This document shows positions 57,597 to 64,000 of a DNA stretch of 64,000 nt, in pieces (position 1 is the first letter of the stretch; each line of letters begins with the position of its first letter). The DNA comes from Methylosinus sp. C49. Lineage in GTDB: Bacteria > Pseudomonadota > Alphaproteobacteria > Rhizobiales > Beijerinckiaceae. The DNA lies in NCBI RefSeq assembly GCF_009936375.1, contig NZ_AP022332.1:1054001-1118000 (forward strand), written 5' to 3'. A program made the translations under genes and the position numbers. The notes beneath the pieces were generated by a model that was not told where the DNA came from, ran no database searches, and worked only from the letters and a program-made list of their open reading frames with translations.

Positions 57597-58406
57597 TTGA
57601 GCTATCTGTCGCCGCCGCCTGCTCCGGCGCCGGTCATCGTCTATAAGGACGTGGGCGGTTTCGTCTCGGAGTATCAGGCGCAAACGGAAATCTATCGCCG
57701 CGAGGGCCGCGAGGTTCGGCTGCACGAATGCCGATCCGCCTGCACAATGGCGCTCAGCCTTCCCAATGTCTGCGTCTATCCCGACTCGCAGGTCAAATTT
57801 CATTTGGCCTATAATCCGATAGACCATCAGACCGACGCCGGCGTCTCCGCGGAGCTCTTCAATTACTATCCGGCGGCGGTACGCGAGCGGCTCGGCTATC
57901 TCACTCGGCAATATCGGGTGCTGAGCGGCAATGAGCTGATCTCGCTCGGCATTCGCAATTGCAATGGCGGCGACCGCACGGTGGTCGCCAGCCGCGCCCG
58001 CCGCGGCGCGCAGACGGTCGCCGCCGCCGCGCCGGCCGCCGACCCGCTCGGCGATCTCGCGCAAAAGGTGCAAGGCGCGGTGTCGCGAGCCTTCGCCGAT
58101 CCTGCCGCGCCGCCGCAGGGGCCGATCCGCCTCGCCCTCGCCGAGCGCGATCGGCTGTCGGCGAGCCGGGCCATAGATTCGACTCCGACCGCCTCTATCC
58201 GCGCCAATGAGCCTGCGCCGGTCGAGGCGCCCGAGCCGCCCCGCCGCCCGCCCTCCACCGCCTTCACCAGCGCGGATGCGCAGAAAGAGGCGCATTCGGA
58301 GCCTTTGCCGGAGATGGCCGCCTCGGCGCCGCTGATCCCCGGCGGGCAGCCGATTTTGGCCTCAGGCGCCTTCGTCCTGCCCCTCGCGGGAGGCGTGGCG
58401 CATTGA
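57597..58406 (+). CDS. ClpP-fold-like protein, unusual start
   Basis: The 269-residue frame starts at TTG 57597, the only in-frame start after a stop at 57585. GGFVSEYQAQTEIYRREGREVRLHECRSACTMALSLPNVCVYPDSQVKFHLAYNP resembles periplasmic ClpP-like (SDH-fold) proteins, with SAC as the possible nucleophile region. These normally carry an export signal; none is visible here, so the N-terminus may be lost or the start misread. The C-terminal half is Pro/Ala-rich and disordered. Confidence 0.6.
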   Translation: MSYLSPPPAPAPVIVYKDVGGFVSEYQAQTEIYRREGREVRLHECRSACTMALSLPNVCVYPDSQVKFHLAYNPIDHQTDAGVSAELFNYYPAAVRERLGYLTRQYRVLSGNELISLGIRNCNGGDRTVVASRARRGAQTVAAAAPAADPLGDLAQKVQGAVSRAFADPAAPPQGPIRLALAERDRLSASRAIDSTPTASIRANEPAPVEAPEPPRRPPSTAFTSADAQKEAHSEPLPEMAASAPLIPGGQPILASGAFVLPLAGGVAH

Positions 58407-58665
58407 CTTTCAACGGGAACTGGACATTGTGTCACTATGACGGCTGGGCAATTTTTCGCCATTATGTCGAAATAGCGTCCTTGCCTTACGGGCGAATCCG
58501 ATTCGCCCATCACAAGAAGAGGCCGGGTCCCGCGACGCCGAGGCGCCGATAGGGACGAAGCCACGATCGATCTGCCGATCGATCGTCCGTGCGTTCGGCG
58601 CTCGCGTCTCGCAATTCATTTCGTCGGGCCTTCTCGCCCGTCGACCAGCGGAAAGAACAGACGTT
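58407..58665. other. Intergenic region before the M15 peptidase gene
   Basis: These 259 bases hold no supported gene. A CGATC-rich dyad at about 58564-58586 (GATCGATCTGCCGATCGATCG) may form a small hairpin. The promoter of the peptidase gene should be here but was not recognised. Confidence 0.4.
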
Positions 58666-60354
58666 TTGCACGATCGGCGGGAAGGCGCGCCTCTCCTCTC
58701 ACGACGGTCTATCGCGCGGCTCGCGAGCGCCGCTGCTGCGCTCGTCACGGCGCTGGCTCCGTCCTTCACCGAGAATGCGGTCGCCAATGGCGAGACGCGC
58801 ACGCTCTATCTCTTCCACAGCCACACCAAGGAGCAGATCGCCGCGACCTATCTGGTCAATGGCCGCTATGATTCCTCGGTGCTGGAGCAGCTGAACTGGT
58901 TCCTGCGCGACTGGCGCCGCGACGAGCCGACCAAGATGGACCCGCATCTGTTCGATGTGGTGTGGGAGGCCTATCGGCAGGCCGGCGCGACCGAGCCGGT
59001 CCATGTCGTCTCCGCCTATCGCTCGCCGGAGACCAACGCCATGCTGCGCCGCCGCTCGCGCGCCGTGGCGAAGTTTTCGCAGCACATGCTCGGCAAGGCG
59101 ATGGACACGACGATGCCGGGCATGTCCATGGAGCAGATCCGCGAGATCGGCATGCGCATGCAGCGCGGCGGCGTCGGCTATTATCCCACCGCCGGCACGC
59201 CTTTCGTGCATCTCGACGTCGGCGGCGTCCGCTCCTGGCCGCGCATGAGCTACGACCAGCTCGCGCGCCTGTTCCCGGACGGCAAGACGGTGCATCTGCC
59301 GACCAACAACCAGCCGCTCGCGCGCTATGAGGAGGCCAAGGCCGAGATCGAGGCGCGCGGCAACGGCGCCTATGTTCCGGCCGTCGAGCGCCAGAGCAAG
59401 GGCCTCTTCGCCATGCTGTTCGGCGGCGGCGAGGAGGACGAGGACAGCGCGATCGCCGCGGCCCCGCCGCCTACTGCTGCACGCAAGCAATGGGCCTCTC
59501 TCGCGCCGCGGCGCTCGGGCCGCGTCTCGGCCGACGCCGAGGAGGAGAGCGCCGAAGCCGCGCCGGCCCCGAGCCGCCGCGAGCAGGAGCGCATCGCCGC
59601 GGCCGAGCGCAATCTGCCGCGTGGCGAGACGCAGATGCGCGCCGAGCCGGTCGCCGTCGAGCGTCCTGCCGAGCGGCAAAAACCGGTCGCCGTGGCCGCG
59701 CTCGGACCCTCCGCCGAGGAGGCGAAGATCGACGCCAAGCTCGATGCGGCTTTGGCCGCTCCTCTGCCGCCCCGGCGGCCCATGTTTCTCACTGTCGCCG
59801 GCGCGCCGCTGCCGCCCACGCGGCCGAGCGAGTTCGGCGCTCTGGCCAGCGTTCCCGCCGCTCCGCCCGCCCGCCGGGCCGGAGGCGCCATCGCCAGCCT
59901 CGTCGATCTCAGCGCCGCCAGCCTGCGCGGCGGCGTCAGCGAGGAGGCGCATAATGTCTCGCCGCCGCCAGTTCGTCCGGCGCAGCAGGCCGTCGCCAAG
60001 CCGGAGCCGCTGCTCGCCTACGCGCCCTCCGCCGCGCAATCGCTTCCCTATGGAAGCGATCTCGCGCCGGAGCTGCGTCTGCCCGCCGCCAAGCCGGCGC
60101 CGAGGCCCGCGCCCGCCAAGGTGGAGCTGGTGCCGGCGCGTCTCGACCGCTCCAATTTCCATGCGATGACGACGGGCGTGTCCGCGAGCCGGCTGCCCAG
60201 CGGCACGGCTCTCGGAACCACTTTCGCGGCGCCGCGCTCCGCCGCCCGCGCCGATACGGGGCTCTTCGCGCCCACGACCTCGAGCGGACAGGCGCAGGCT
60301 TTCGCCGGACAGGCGGCGATTTTGCCGACCGATCGGTTCGTCTCGGCGCGCTGA
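58666..60354 (+). CDS. DUF882/M15 family peptidase with long disordered tail
   Basis: The 562-residue protein is predicted to start at TTG 58666; it has an Arg-rich region and hydrophobic stretch (RRSIARLASAAAALVTALA) that fits a twin-arginine-like export signal. The M15-type core (residues about 45-200) has VVSAYRSPETNAML, FSQHMLGKAMDTTMPGMSMEQI and GTPFVHLDVGGVRSWPR, with the zinc-binding His and Asp. The rest is a long Pro/Ala-rich disordered tail. It probably trims peptidoglycan peptides. Confidence 0.82.
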   Translation: MHDRREGAPLLSRRSIARLASAAAALVTALAPSFTENAVANGETRTLYLFHSHTKEQIAATYLVNGRYDSSVLEQLNWFLRDWRRDEPTKMDPHLFDVVWEAYRQAGATEPVHVVSAYRSPETNAMLRRRSRAVAKFSQHMLGKAMDTTMPGMSMEQIREIGMRMQRGGVGYYPTAGTPFVHLDVGGVRSWPRMSYDQLARLFPDGKTVHLPTNNQPLARYEEAKAEIEARGNGAYVPAVERQSKGLFAMLFGGGEEDEDSAIAAAPPPTAARKQWASLAPRRSGRVSADAEEESAEAAPAPSRREQERIAAAERNLPRGETQMRAEPVAVERPAERQKPVAVAALGPSAEEAKIDAKLDAALAAPLPPRRPMFLTVAGAPLPPTRPSEFGALASVPAAPPARRAGGAIASLVDLSAASLRGGVSEEAHNVSPPPVRPAQQAVAKPEPLLAYAPSAAQSLPYGSDLAPELRLPAAKPAPRPAPAKVELVPARLDRSNFHAMTTGVSASRLPSGTALGTTFAAPRSAARADTGLFAPTTSSGQAQAFAGQAAILPTDRFVSAR

Positions 60355-60355
60355 G

Positions 60356-60395
60356 GCCCCCTCCCTCGCTTTGCGGGAGAGGGAGCAGATTCCGC
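60356..60395. repeat. Short palindromic repeat after the M15 peptidase gene
   Basis: CCCTCCCTCGC and GCGGGAGAGGG flank TTT at about 60359-60383. The CCCTCTCCCGC type of unit recalls the palindromes at 1395-1565. No T-run is present, so termination is not claimed. Confidence 0.4.
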
Positions 60396-60401
60396 GCTAG
60401 A

Positions 60402-61004
60402 TCAGTCCTTTATCTCGGTCTGAATGGTGTAGATGTCATAGGGCGGCGTCGCCTCGCCATTGGCGTAGGGCTCTGCCTCGCCGATCGCGCCATCGGGCGC
60501 GACCGAGCGGCGGACGATGCCGGCGAGCGGCCCGCCATAGACCTGGATCGCGATCGAAACCTCCTCGGCCAGCGCATTGGCGAGGGCGGCGGAGGGGCCG
60601 GTCTTGGAAAGCCGCGCTTCGACCGCGCCTTTCTCCAGCGTGCGCGCGTCTTCCGTCCCGCCGGGCAGGCGCCGCGCCACCGCGCCGCGCAGAACGCCGG
60701 CGATCTCCCAGACCCCCGGTTGCTCCAGCGCGAGGCCCGCGCCGCCGGCGAGCACGGAGGCGACGACGGCGAAGCGCTCCTCGCCATCGCTGTAGAGCTG
60801 GAATTGCCGCCCGCGGCCCGGCAGGGCGTCGGCGAAAACCGCTGGCAGGCAATCGTCGCTGGCGACGAGGCGGGTCATGAGATCGCGGCCGATGAGAAGA
60901 ATCTCCCGCTCGCTGTCGGCGAGCTCGACCATCGACTGAATATCCCAGATGAATCGTTTGAGCGCCGGCGGAACCGGCCCTCTCTCGGTCGCGTGAGTGG
61001 TCAT
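60402..61004 (-). CDS. Cupin-like protein without the metal-binding histidines
   Basis: The 200-residue protein has the layout of the cysteine-dioxygenase-like double-stranded beta-helix family (LVASDDCLPAVFADALPGRGRQFQLYSDGEERFAVVASVLAGGAGLALEQPGVWEIAGVLRGAVARR). In active relatives the segment before W-x-x-x-G-V-L-x-G is a His-rich HDH-type motif; here it reads LALEQPG. So the fold appears kept but the metal site lost. Function is not known. Divergent from the next gene. Confidence 0.6.
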   Translation of the reverse strand: MTTHATERGPVPPALKRFIWDIQSMVELADSEREILLIGRDLMTRLVASDDCLPAVFADALPGRGRQFQLYSDGEERFAVVASVLAGGAGLALEQPGVWEIAGVLRGAVARRLPGGTEDARTLEKGAVEARLSKTGPSAALANALAEEVSIAIQVYGGPLAGIVRRSVAPDGAIGEAEPYANGEATPPYDIYTIQTEIKD

Positions 61005-61104
61005 GCGCCTAAAAATGCAAGCGTCGCGCCATTGCCGCCCGGCGAGACTGGCGCCGCAATTGATGGGGCGTCTCTCGAGGGAAACGCGGGGACGGAGCAG
61101 GGCG

Positions 61105-61443
61105 GTGATAAAGGACTATATCCCGGAGCTGAGCGAGGTGCGCATGGTGCGTCGCGCGCCGGAGCGGCCTTTCGCGCTCAATGGCGCCGACGCGCGCTAT
61201 GTCGAAGCCTGCCTGCGCGATTTCGAGGCGGCTTTCGGCCTCGACGCCTATCCGGGCGTTCCCTTCGAGCAGATCCCGGGGCGCGCGCTGATCGGCGACC
61301 TGATCGACTGGTGGCGCGGCATGGACCCGGAGGGCGAGGCGCAGCATAACGCCCATTCCCGCCTGCCCGGCGCGATCCGCCTGCTCGACACTGTGTCGGC
61401 GCTGATGGAGGAACTGTCCCAGCGTCGCGCCGGGGAGAGCTGA
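61105..61443 (+). CDS. Hypothetical protein, 112 residues
   Basis: A frame starting at GTG 61105 (MIKDYIPELSEVRMVRRAPE) runs to 61443. ALNGADARYVEACLRDFEAAFGLDAYPGVPFEQIPGRALIGDLIDWWRGMDPEGEA looks well structured, and codon use fits the host. I do not recognise the family. An upstream ATG would overlap the divergent gene, so GTG is preferred; ATG 61144 is an alternative. Confidence 0.55.
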   Translation: MIKDYIPELSEVRMVRRAPERPFALNGADARYVEACLRDFEAAFGLDAYPGVPFEQIPGRALIGDLIDWWRGMDPEGEAQHNAHSRLPGAIRLLDTVSALMEELSQRRAGES

Positions 61444-61518
61444 GCGCGCGGCGTTCAATTCTGTCGGTTAGCGGACAATTCTGGACGATTGCGCGCGAGG
61501 CGCGCCGGCGGACTCGCT

Positions 61519-62889
61519 CTATTCCGCGGCCTGCGGAGCCGGCTCCAGCGCGTCGCGCAGCAGCAGCGCGATATGGCGGGCCTGGCGGCCGCTGCCATGC
61601 TCGATCTGGTGGCGGCACGAAAAACCATTGGCGATCAGCGGCGCATCGGGCGCGGCGTCGCGCATCGCCGGCAGCAGCGACAGTTCCGCCATTTTCATCG
61701 ACGTTTCGTAATGTTCGGCCTCGAGGCCGAAGCTGCCGGCCATGCCGCAGCAGCTCGTCTCGACAATGTCGAAGGTGAAGCCCGGAATCCAGCCGAGCAC
61801 CTTCTTCGTCGCCTTCATCACGCCGAAGGCCTTCTGATGGCAATGGCCATGCACGACCGCCTTGGGCAGATCGAGCGGCTTCAGCGAGAGGCGCAGGCCC
61901 TTGTTCTGATATTCGCGGGCCAGAAACTCCTCGAGCAGATAGAGCTGCTTGCCGAGATCGCCGACCTCCGGCCCGAGGCCGAGGCTGTAGAGTTCGTCGC
62001 GCAGCGACAGCAGGCAGGAGGGCTCGAGGCCGATGATCGGCGTCTTGGCGGCGATCTCGTCGCGGAAGGCGGCGAGCACGCGCTCCGCTTCTCCGCGGGC
62101 CTTTTTCACCATTCCGGTGGTGAGATAGGTGCGGCCGCAGCAGAGCGGACGGTCCGGCTCGGAATCGGTCGGCGCCGGCTTGGCGATGCGCACGCTATAG
62201 CCGGCATGTTCCAGCACCTCGACGGCGGCCTCGGCGACATGCGGATCGAAGTGATGGCAGAACGTGTCGACGAAGAGGATCACTTCGCCGCGCGCGCCGG
62301 CGCTCGCCGCCGCCGGGGCGGAGCGGGCGAAAGCCGTGGGGGCCGGCTCGGGAAGGGGACGGCGGGCGGTGACGCCGATCCATTTTTCCGCGAGCTTGGA
62401 GAGAAGGCGCGAGCGATTGCGCAGGCGAATGGCGAAGCGCAGCAGCGCGCGATGGCGGCCCGTCCATTCCGGCACGCCGCCGAAGAGGCGCAGTCGCTTC
62501 GGCACGCCGACGATCTCATGACGCTGGGCGAGATATTCGGTCTTGATCAGCGTCATATCGACGGCGCTGGGACATTCCTTCTTGCAGGCCTTGCAGGAGA
62601 CGCAGAGGTCCATCGCCTCGTCGAGGCGCGGATCGGCGAAGGCGCGCTCATCCGTGCCGTCATTGAGCGCGGCCTTGAAGGCGGCGACGCGCGCCTCGGT
62701 GGAATGCTTGACCTCGCCGGTGACGCGATAGCTCGGGCACATGACGCCCTTGGCGGTCTTCTGGCAGTCGCGGCTGTGCATGCACACGGCCACCGCCTTG
62801 GCGTAATTGCCGCCCGTCGCCGGAATGCCGGAATAGGCGTCGCCTATTCCGTAAGTGTCGTAAGCCGACCAGTCGAGAAATGTCTTCAT
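61519..62889 (-). CDS. Fe-S oxidoreductase subunit (C-terminal half of FAD-linked oxidase type)
   Basis: The 456-residue protein, starting MKTFLDWSAYDTYGIGDAYS at 62889, has a ferredoxin-like region with CMHSRDCQKTAKGVMCPSYR and CVSCKACKKECPS, then two CCG-type domains (LCCGRTYLTTGMVKKA and SCCGMAGSFGLEAEHYE). It matches the Fe-S half of fused FAD-linked D-2-hydroxyacid oxidases (GlcF/YdiJ-like). The FAD half is not adjacent, so its partner must lie elsewhere. Its ribosome-binding site is in the loop of a hairpin (62885-62916). Confidence 0.87.
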   Translation of the reverse strand: MKTFLDWSAYDTYGIGDAYSGIPATGGNYAKAVAVCMHSRDCQKTAKGVMCPSYRVTGEVKHSTEARVAAFKAALNDGTDERAFADPRLDEAMDLCVSCKACKKECPSAVDMTLIKTEYLAQRHEIVGVPKRLRLFGGVPEWTGRHRALLRFAIRLRNRSRLLSKLAEKWIGVTARRPLPEPAPTAFARSAPAAASAGARGEVILFVDTFCHHFDPHVAEAAVEVLEHAGYSVRIAKPAPTDSEPDRPLCCGRTYLTTGMVKKARGEAERVLAAFRDEIAAKTPIIGLEPSCLLSLRDELYSLGLGPEVGDLGKQLYLLEEFLAREYQNKGLRLSLKPLDLPKAVVHGHCHQKAFGVMKATKKVLGWIPGFTFDIVETSCCGMAGSFGLEAEHYETSMKMAELSLLPAMRDAAPDAPLIANGFSCRHQIEHGSGRQARHIALLLRDALEPAPQAAE

Positions 62890-62916
62890 GCCGCCCGTTT
62901 CCTCGGGCGGCATGAA
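62885..62916 (-). promoter_or_regulatory. Start-codon hairpin with the Shine-Dalgarno in its loop
   Basis: Read on the minus strand, TTCATGCCGCCCG (62916-62904) pairs perfectly with CGGGCGGCATGAA (62897-62885), leaving the six-base loop AGGAAA. The loop is the best Shine-Dalgarno and the 3' arm includes the ATG start of the Fe-S gene (62889). The hairpin sits in the 43-base gap after the methyltransferase gene. Confidence 0.75.
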
Positions 62917-62932
62917 AGCAATATTTGCGCCG

Positions 62933-63784
62933 TCAGACGGCGGCTTGCGCCTCTTCCGCCGGAGCGGCGGCCTGCTGCTCGGCGGGCTGCTCTTGCGGCT
63001 GCTCCTGCGCCGCGGGCTTGCGGCCATAGGTGATGATCCAGAGCCCGGCGCGGACCTGCTCTATCGCCTCATAGCCGGCGCGCTTGAAATAGGTCTCGAG
63101 CTCCTGGGGCGTCGAGGTCTTGCTGATCTGCGCCGGCCGCTCGAAGGGCGGCACCGCGCAATGCTCCTCGAAGAATTTCCAGCCGAGATCGGAGGTGATG
63201 TCCACATTGTCGACGAGCATGCGTCCGCCCGGCCGCAGAATGCGGAAGCCTTCCTTGATGTAATTGTAGCGATCCCATTCCTCGAGATGCATGAAGACGA
63301 CCGTGCTGTAGACGACGTCGACGGAAGCGTCCGGCACGGCGGAGAGATCGAAGCCGCTGGTCGCTACCGTGCGCACATTGTCGAAAGCGGCGAGGCGCTG
63401 GCGAATATGGCCGAGCATGTTCTCGGCGACATCGGCGCCGATCCATTCCTTGCAGATCGGCGCGAGCGCGGCGCCGACGCGGCCGACGCCGGCGCCGATC
63501 TCCAGCACCACATCGTCCGGGCCGATGCCGACATAGGACTGCAGCATGTCGCGCGTGCCTTCGCCCATCTGGCGATAGAGGTCCTCGTCGATATAGCCGG
63601 AGACGGCCATTTTCGCGTCATTCTCGGAGACCGAGACGGAGTTCCAAATGTTCTTGTATTGGCTGCGGTTGAGCTTGACGTGCTCCACGGGGATCGGGGC
63701 GTTCTTCAGCCCGACCAGCGAACGAAGCGCGCGCACGATGCGGCGGCCGATGGGGAGCTTCTTGGCGTTGTCCTGAATGCTCAT
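62933..63784 (-). CDS. Class I SAM-dependent methyltransferase
   Basis: The 283-residue protein has a Rossmann-type SAM site: VVLEIGAGVGRVGAALAPICKEWIGADVAENMLGHIRQRLAAFDNVRTV and FDLSAVPDASVDVVYSTVVFMHLEEWDRYNYIKEGFRILRPGGRMLVDNVDI. The N-terminus is helical and the C-terminal tail is Gln/Ala/Pro-rich. Substrate unknown. It is followed by the Fe-S gene on the same strand and preceded by a related-looking protein (63868 on). Confidence 0.88.
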   Translation of the reverse strand: MSIQDNAKKLPIGRRIVRALRSLVGLKNAPIPVEHVKLNRSQYKNIWNSVSVSENDAKMAVSGYIDEDLYRQMGEGTRDMLQSYVGIGPDDVVLEIGAGVGRVGAALAPICKEWIGADVAENMLGHIRQRLAAFDNVRTVATSGFDLSAVPDASVDVVYSTVVFMHLEEWDRYNYIKEGFRILRPGGRMLVDNVDITSDLGWKFFEEHCAVPPFERPAQISKTSTPQELETYFKRAGYEAIEQVRAGLWIITYGRKPAAQEQPQEQPAEQQAAAPAEEAQAAV

Positions 63785-63867
63785 GCCGTTCCTCTGTGAA
63801 GAGGCGCCCGCTCGCGACGCGCGCCTTCGAATCTATCCGGCCTCAATGGAGGCGCGCCGCGGCGTCG

Positions 63868-64000
63868 TCAGCCGACCGAAGCGCTCCGTCTGGCGAAAAC
63901 AGAAAATGTGGGCAGGACATTGCCCGCCGTCCCGATGATGTCGTTCAGCACGGTGACGTCGTCATAGCCGAGCGCCGCCAGCACGGCGAGAATGTCGTCC
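63868..64000 (-). CDS. Partial gene, C-terminal end only
   Basis: The reverse strand reads DDILAVLAALGYDDVTVLND, then IIGTAGNVLPTFSVFARRSASVG and a stop at 63868. The start lies outside the window. The tail resembles the end of a SAM-dependent methyltransferase or sugar-related enzyme, but too little is visible to assign it. It is upstream of, and on the same strand as, the methyltransferase gene. Confidence 0.5.
   Translation of the reverse strand, partial: DDILAVLAALGYDDVTVLNDIIGTAGNVLPTFSVFARRSASVG

Overview
The window looks like chromosomal DNA of a high-GC methylotrophic alphaproteobacterium of the Hyphomicrobiales, most like the Methylocystaceae/Methylosinus group. The reasons are a lanthanide-type methanol dehydrogenase cluster (xoxF-xoxG-xoxJ with its accessory genes), an alphaproteobacterial LexA box in front of recA, a CobS/J-domain/BolA neighbourhood, and DUF3126 and periplasmic transglutaminase-like families typical of alphaproteobacteria. 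No methane monooxygenase, rRNA or tRNA gene was seen, so methanotrophy is inference only.

Layout. 1-1220: 3' part of an ETF-quinone oxidoreductase gene. 1.2-4.2 kb: repeat-rich, with a lower-GC, twice-frameshifted OLD-like ATPase/TOPRIM nuclease gene. 4.2-8.2 kb: ffh-rpsP-rimM-trmD, interrupted by a small DUF4160/DUF2442 pair. 8.3-10.4 kb: cobS, a J-domain protein and bolA. 10.5-13.75 kb: a TPP riboswitch followed by thiO-thiS-(small coiled-coil membrane protein)-thiG-thiE, with a repeat inserted between thiG and thiE. 13.7-19.75 kb: quinoprotein cluster, with a SoxYZ-like carrier and a zinc metallohydrolase divergent from xoxF-xoxG-xoxJ-CXXCW protein. 19.8-23.1 kb: DUF983, Uma2, an Eco57I-like DNA methylase and a second DUF4160/DUF2442 pair. 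23.1-27.3 kb: rpoD and dnaG. 27.4-28.0 kb: brnTA toxin-antitoxin.

28.0-33.5 kb: a DUF2235 hydrolase, then a nickel-type locus: a TonB-dependent receptor with a perfect NikR operator before its start, nikR, and a HupE/UreJ permease. 33.6-42.2 kb: housekeeping and envelope genes (pseudouridine synthase, two SGNH hydrolases, GlcG-like, DUF4139, di-haem peroxidase, Kbp-like BON-LysM protein, cytochrome c, pyrE). 42.4-48.3 kb: SOS-boxed recA, alaS, a cyclic-nucleotide-type K+ channel and a universal stress protein. 48.3-53.8 kb: small secreted proteins, gamma-carbonic anhydrase, a duplicated-domain DUF3126 protein and tag. 53.9-55.2 kb: a BglII-like restriction enzyme with an MT-A70 methylase. 55.3-57.5 kb: HD hydrolase, tyrosine phosphatase and NrtR-like NAD regulator. 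57.6-64 kb: ClpP-fold-like protein, M15/DUF882 peptidase, a cupin-like protein without its histidines, an Fe-S oxidoreductase subunit preceded by a hairpin with its ribosome-binding site in the loop, and a methyltransferase.

How the parts work together. XoxF oxidises methanol with PQQ and a lanthanide and passes electrons to cytochrome XoxG, with XoxJ and the CXXCW protein as periplasmic partners. The thi operon supplies the thiazole and coupling steps of thiamine synthesis under TPP control. The TonB receptor, NikR and HupE form a plausible nickel-responsive uptake unit. Three separate DNA-defence or modification loci lie in the accessory parts. REP-like palindromes are scattered between genes and in two places have altered gene ends.
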